NCBI GenBank assembly: GCA_914767715.1
Contig: OU612073.1
Coordinates: 4,278,001 to 4,342,000 of the forward strand
Direction: 5' to 3'
From: Membranipora membranacea
Lineage: Eukaryota > Bryozoa > Gymnolaemata > Cheilostomatida > Membraniporidae
Length of the DNA stretch: 64,000 bases
The notes under the pieces are model-generated. The model was not told where the DNA came from, ran no database searches, and was given only the letters and a program-made list of their open reading frames with translations. The position numbers and the translations under genes were made by a program. Below are positions 63,337-64,000 of the stretch, one piece after another; position 1 is the stretch's first letter; each line of letters starts with the position of its first letter.

Positions 63337-64000
63337 GTAAGATATAATCAAAAAGAGACAAAATTTGTAGGATCTCACTTCCAATGCTTGTGCTAAGTTT
63401 CAGGATTATATTAACAAGGCAATGCTATGCGAGTCATATATATTTGGGGTTGCTACACCTGTTTTTCAGAGGAGACAAATTCATATAAAGTATAATTGGC
63501 ATAGCATTGCTTATCGATAATGTAGTAGTGTGAGAGACATGCTTGCTCTCTGTGGTGTGGGGGCTGGGCTTGTTATTCTGCCGTTACTAAACCCACTTAG
63601 CTACAGAGAACTAGCATGTGATGTATAAGTAGAAGTTACAGATTGATAATAAGTCTCACAACATAGCTTCTACCACCGCAAACAATAAATCTGCAGTCAA
63701 GTTGCCCTTAGAAAAAAGACAACGCACAGCAAATTTATGTGTCTGTTCATGTTCTAGGGCTTTGTGTGTGTGTGTGTGCGTGTGCTGCTTGACACTCTAG
63801 CTAATACCTGTTAGAATAATCATTTTGGATTTGCCTTATTACTACTACTAAGCATGACCGACTACATCAATGTAGATATTATCAGGAATTACATCTAGTA
63901 GTCCAAACTTCACAACTATAAGTTATTCACTTTCCGCTCCTTATAACACCAGCTTCTTAGTAATATTTTATTTCCAAGTATGCCTTCATATAAAACACGC

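Overview
The window is animal (metazoan) genomic DNA. It is AT-rich and has short coding exons with GT-AG introns. Three conserved multi-exon animal genes can be rebuilt exon by exon with every splice phase in agreement. A decayed non-LTR retrotransposon, several small foldback elements, minisatellites and long G or C runs lie around and inside them. A non-vertebrate, possibly early-branching, animal fits the divergent but clearly orthologous proteins and the retroelement type. The species cannot be named from what is visible.

Layout: (1) 1-995 holds the 3' part of a dead LINE-type reverse transcriptase. (2) 1947-15812 (+) is a DEPDC7-like gene: 13 exons, N-terminal DEP domain, a long serine-rich linker and the conserved DEPDC C-terminal half. 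Its first coding exon was not found. (3) 15813-18257 has no convincing gene, but contains short repeats and a GC-rich patch. (4) 18258-20174 (+) is a four-exon gene for a small secreted-then-anchored (type I membrane) protein with a cysteine-rich ectodomain and no family I recognise. (5) 22191-27200 (-) is a complete 13-exon PWP1 gene (nuclear WD40 protein of ribosome biogenesis). (6) 27201-31043 is the divergent intergenic region. (7) 31044 to the right edge (+) is a MAP3K5/ASK1-family stress kinase. Twenty-five exons are traced (N-terminal regulatory region, central regulatory region, kinase domain, 14-3-3 motif). Its C-terminal coiled-coil and SAM part lies beyond the window.

The genes do not form an operon and share no obvious pathway. 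The kinase and the DEPDC7-like protein are signalling proteins, while PWP1 is a nucleolar/chromatin factor. Points worth a second look are a splice-competent 51-bp duplication of an exon end in the DEPDC7-like gene, a minisatellite of splice-site-like units that runs into a PWP1 splice acceptor, a 14-3-3 motif in the kinase split by a 6-kb intron next to a possible internal start exon, a family of hairpin elements sharing AGTTGT ends, and a dispersed G-rich repeat. I found no clear undescribed system.
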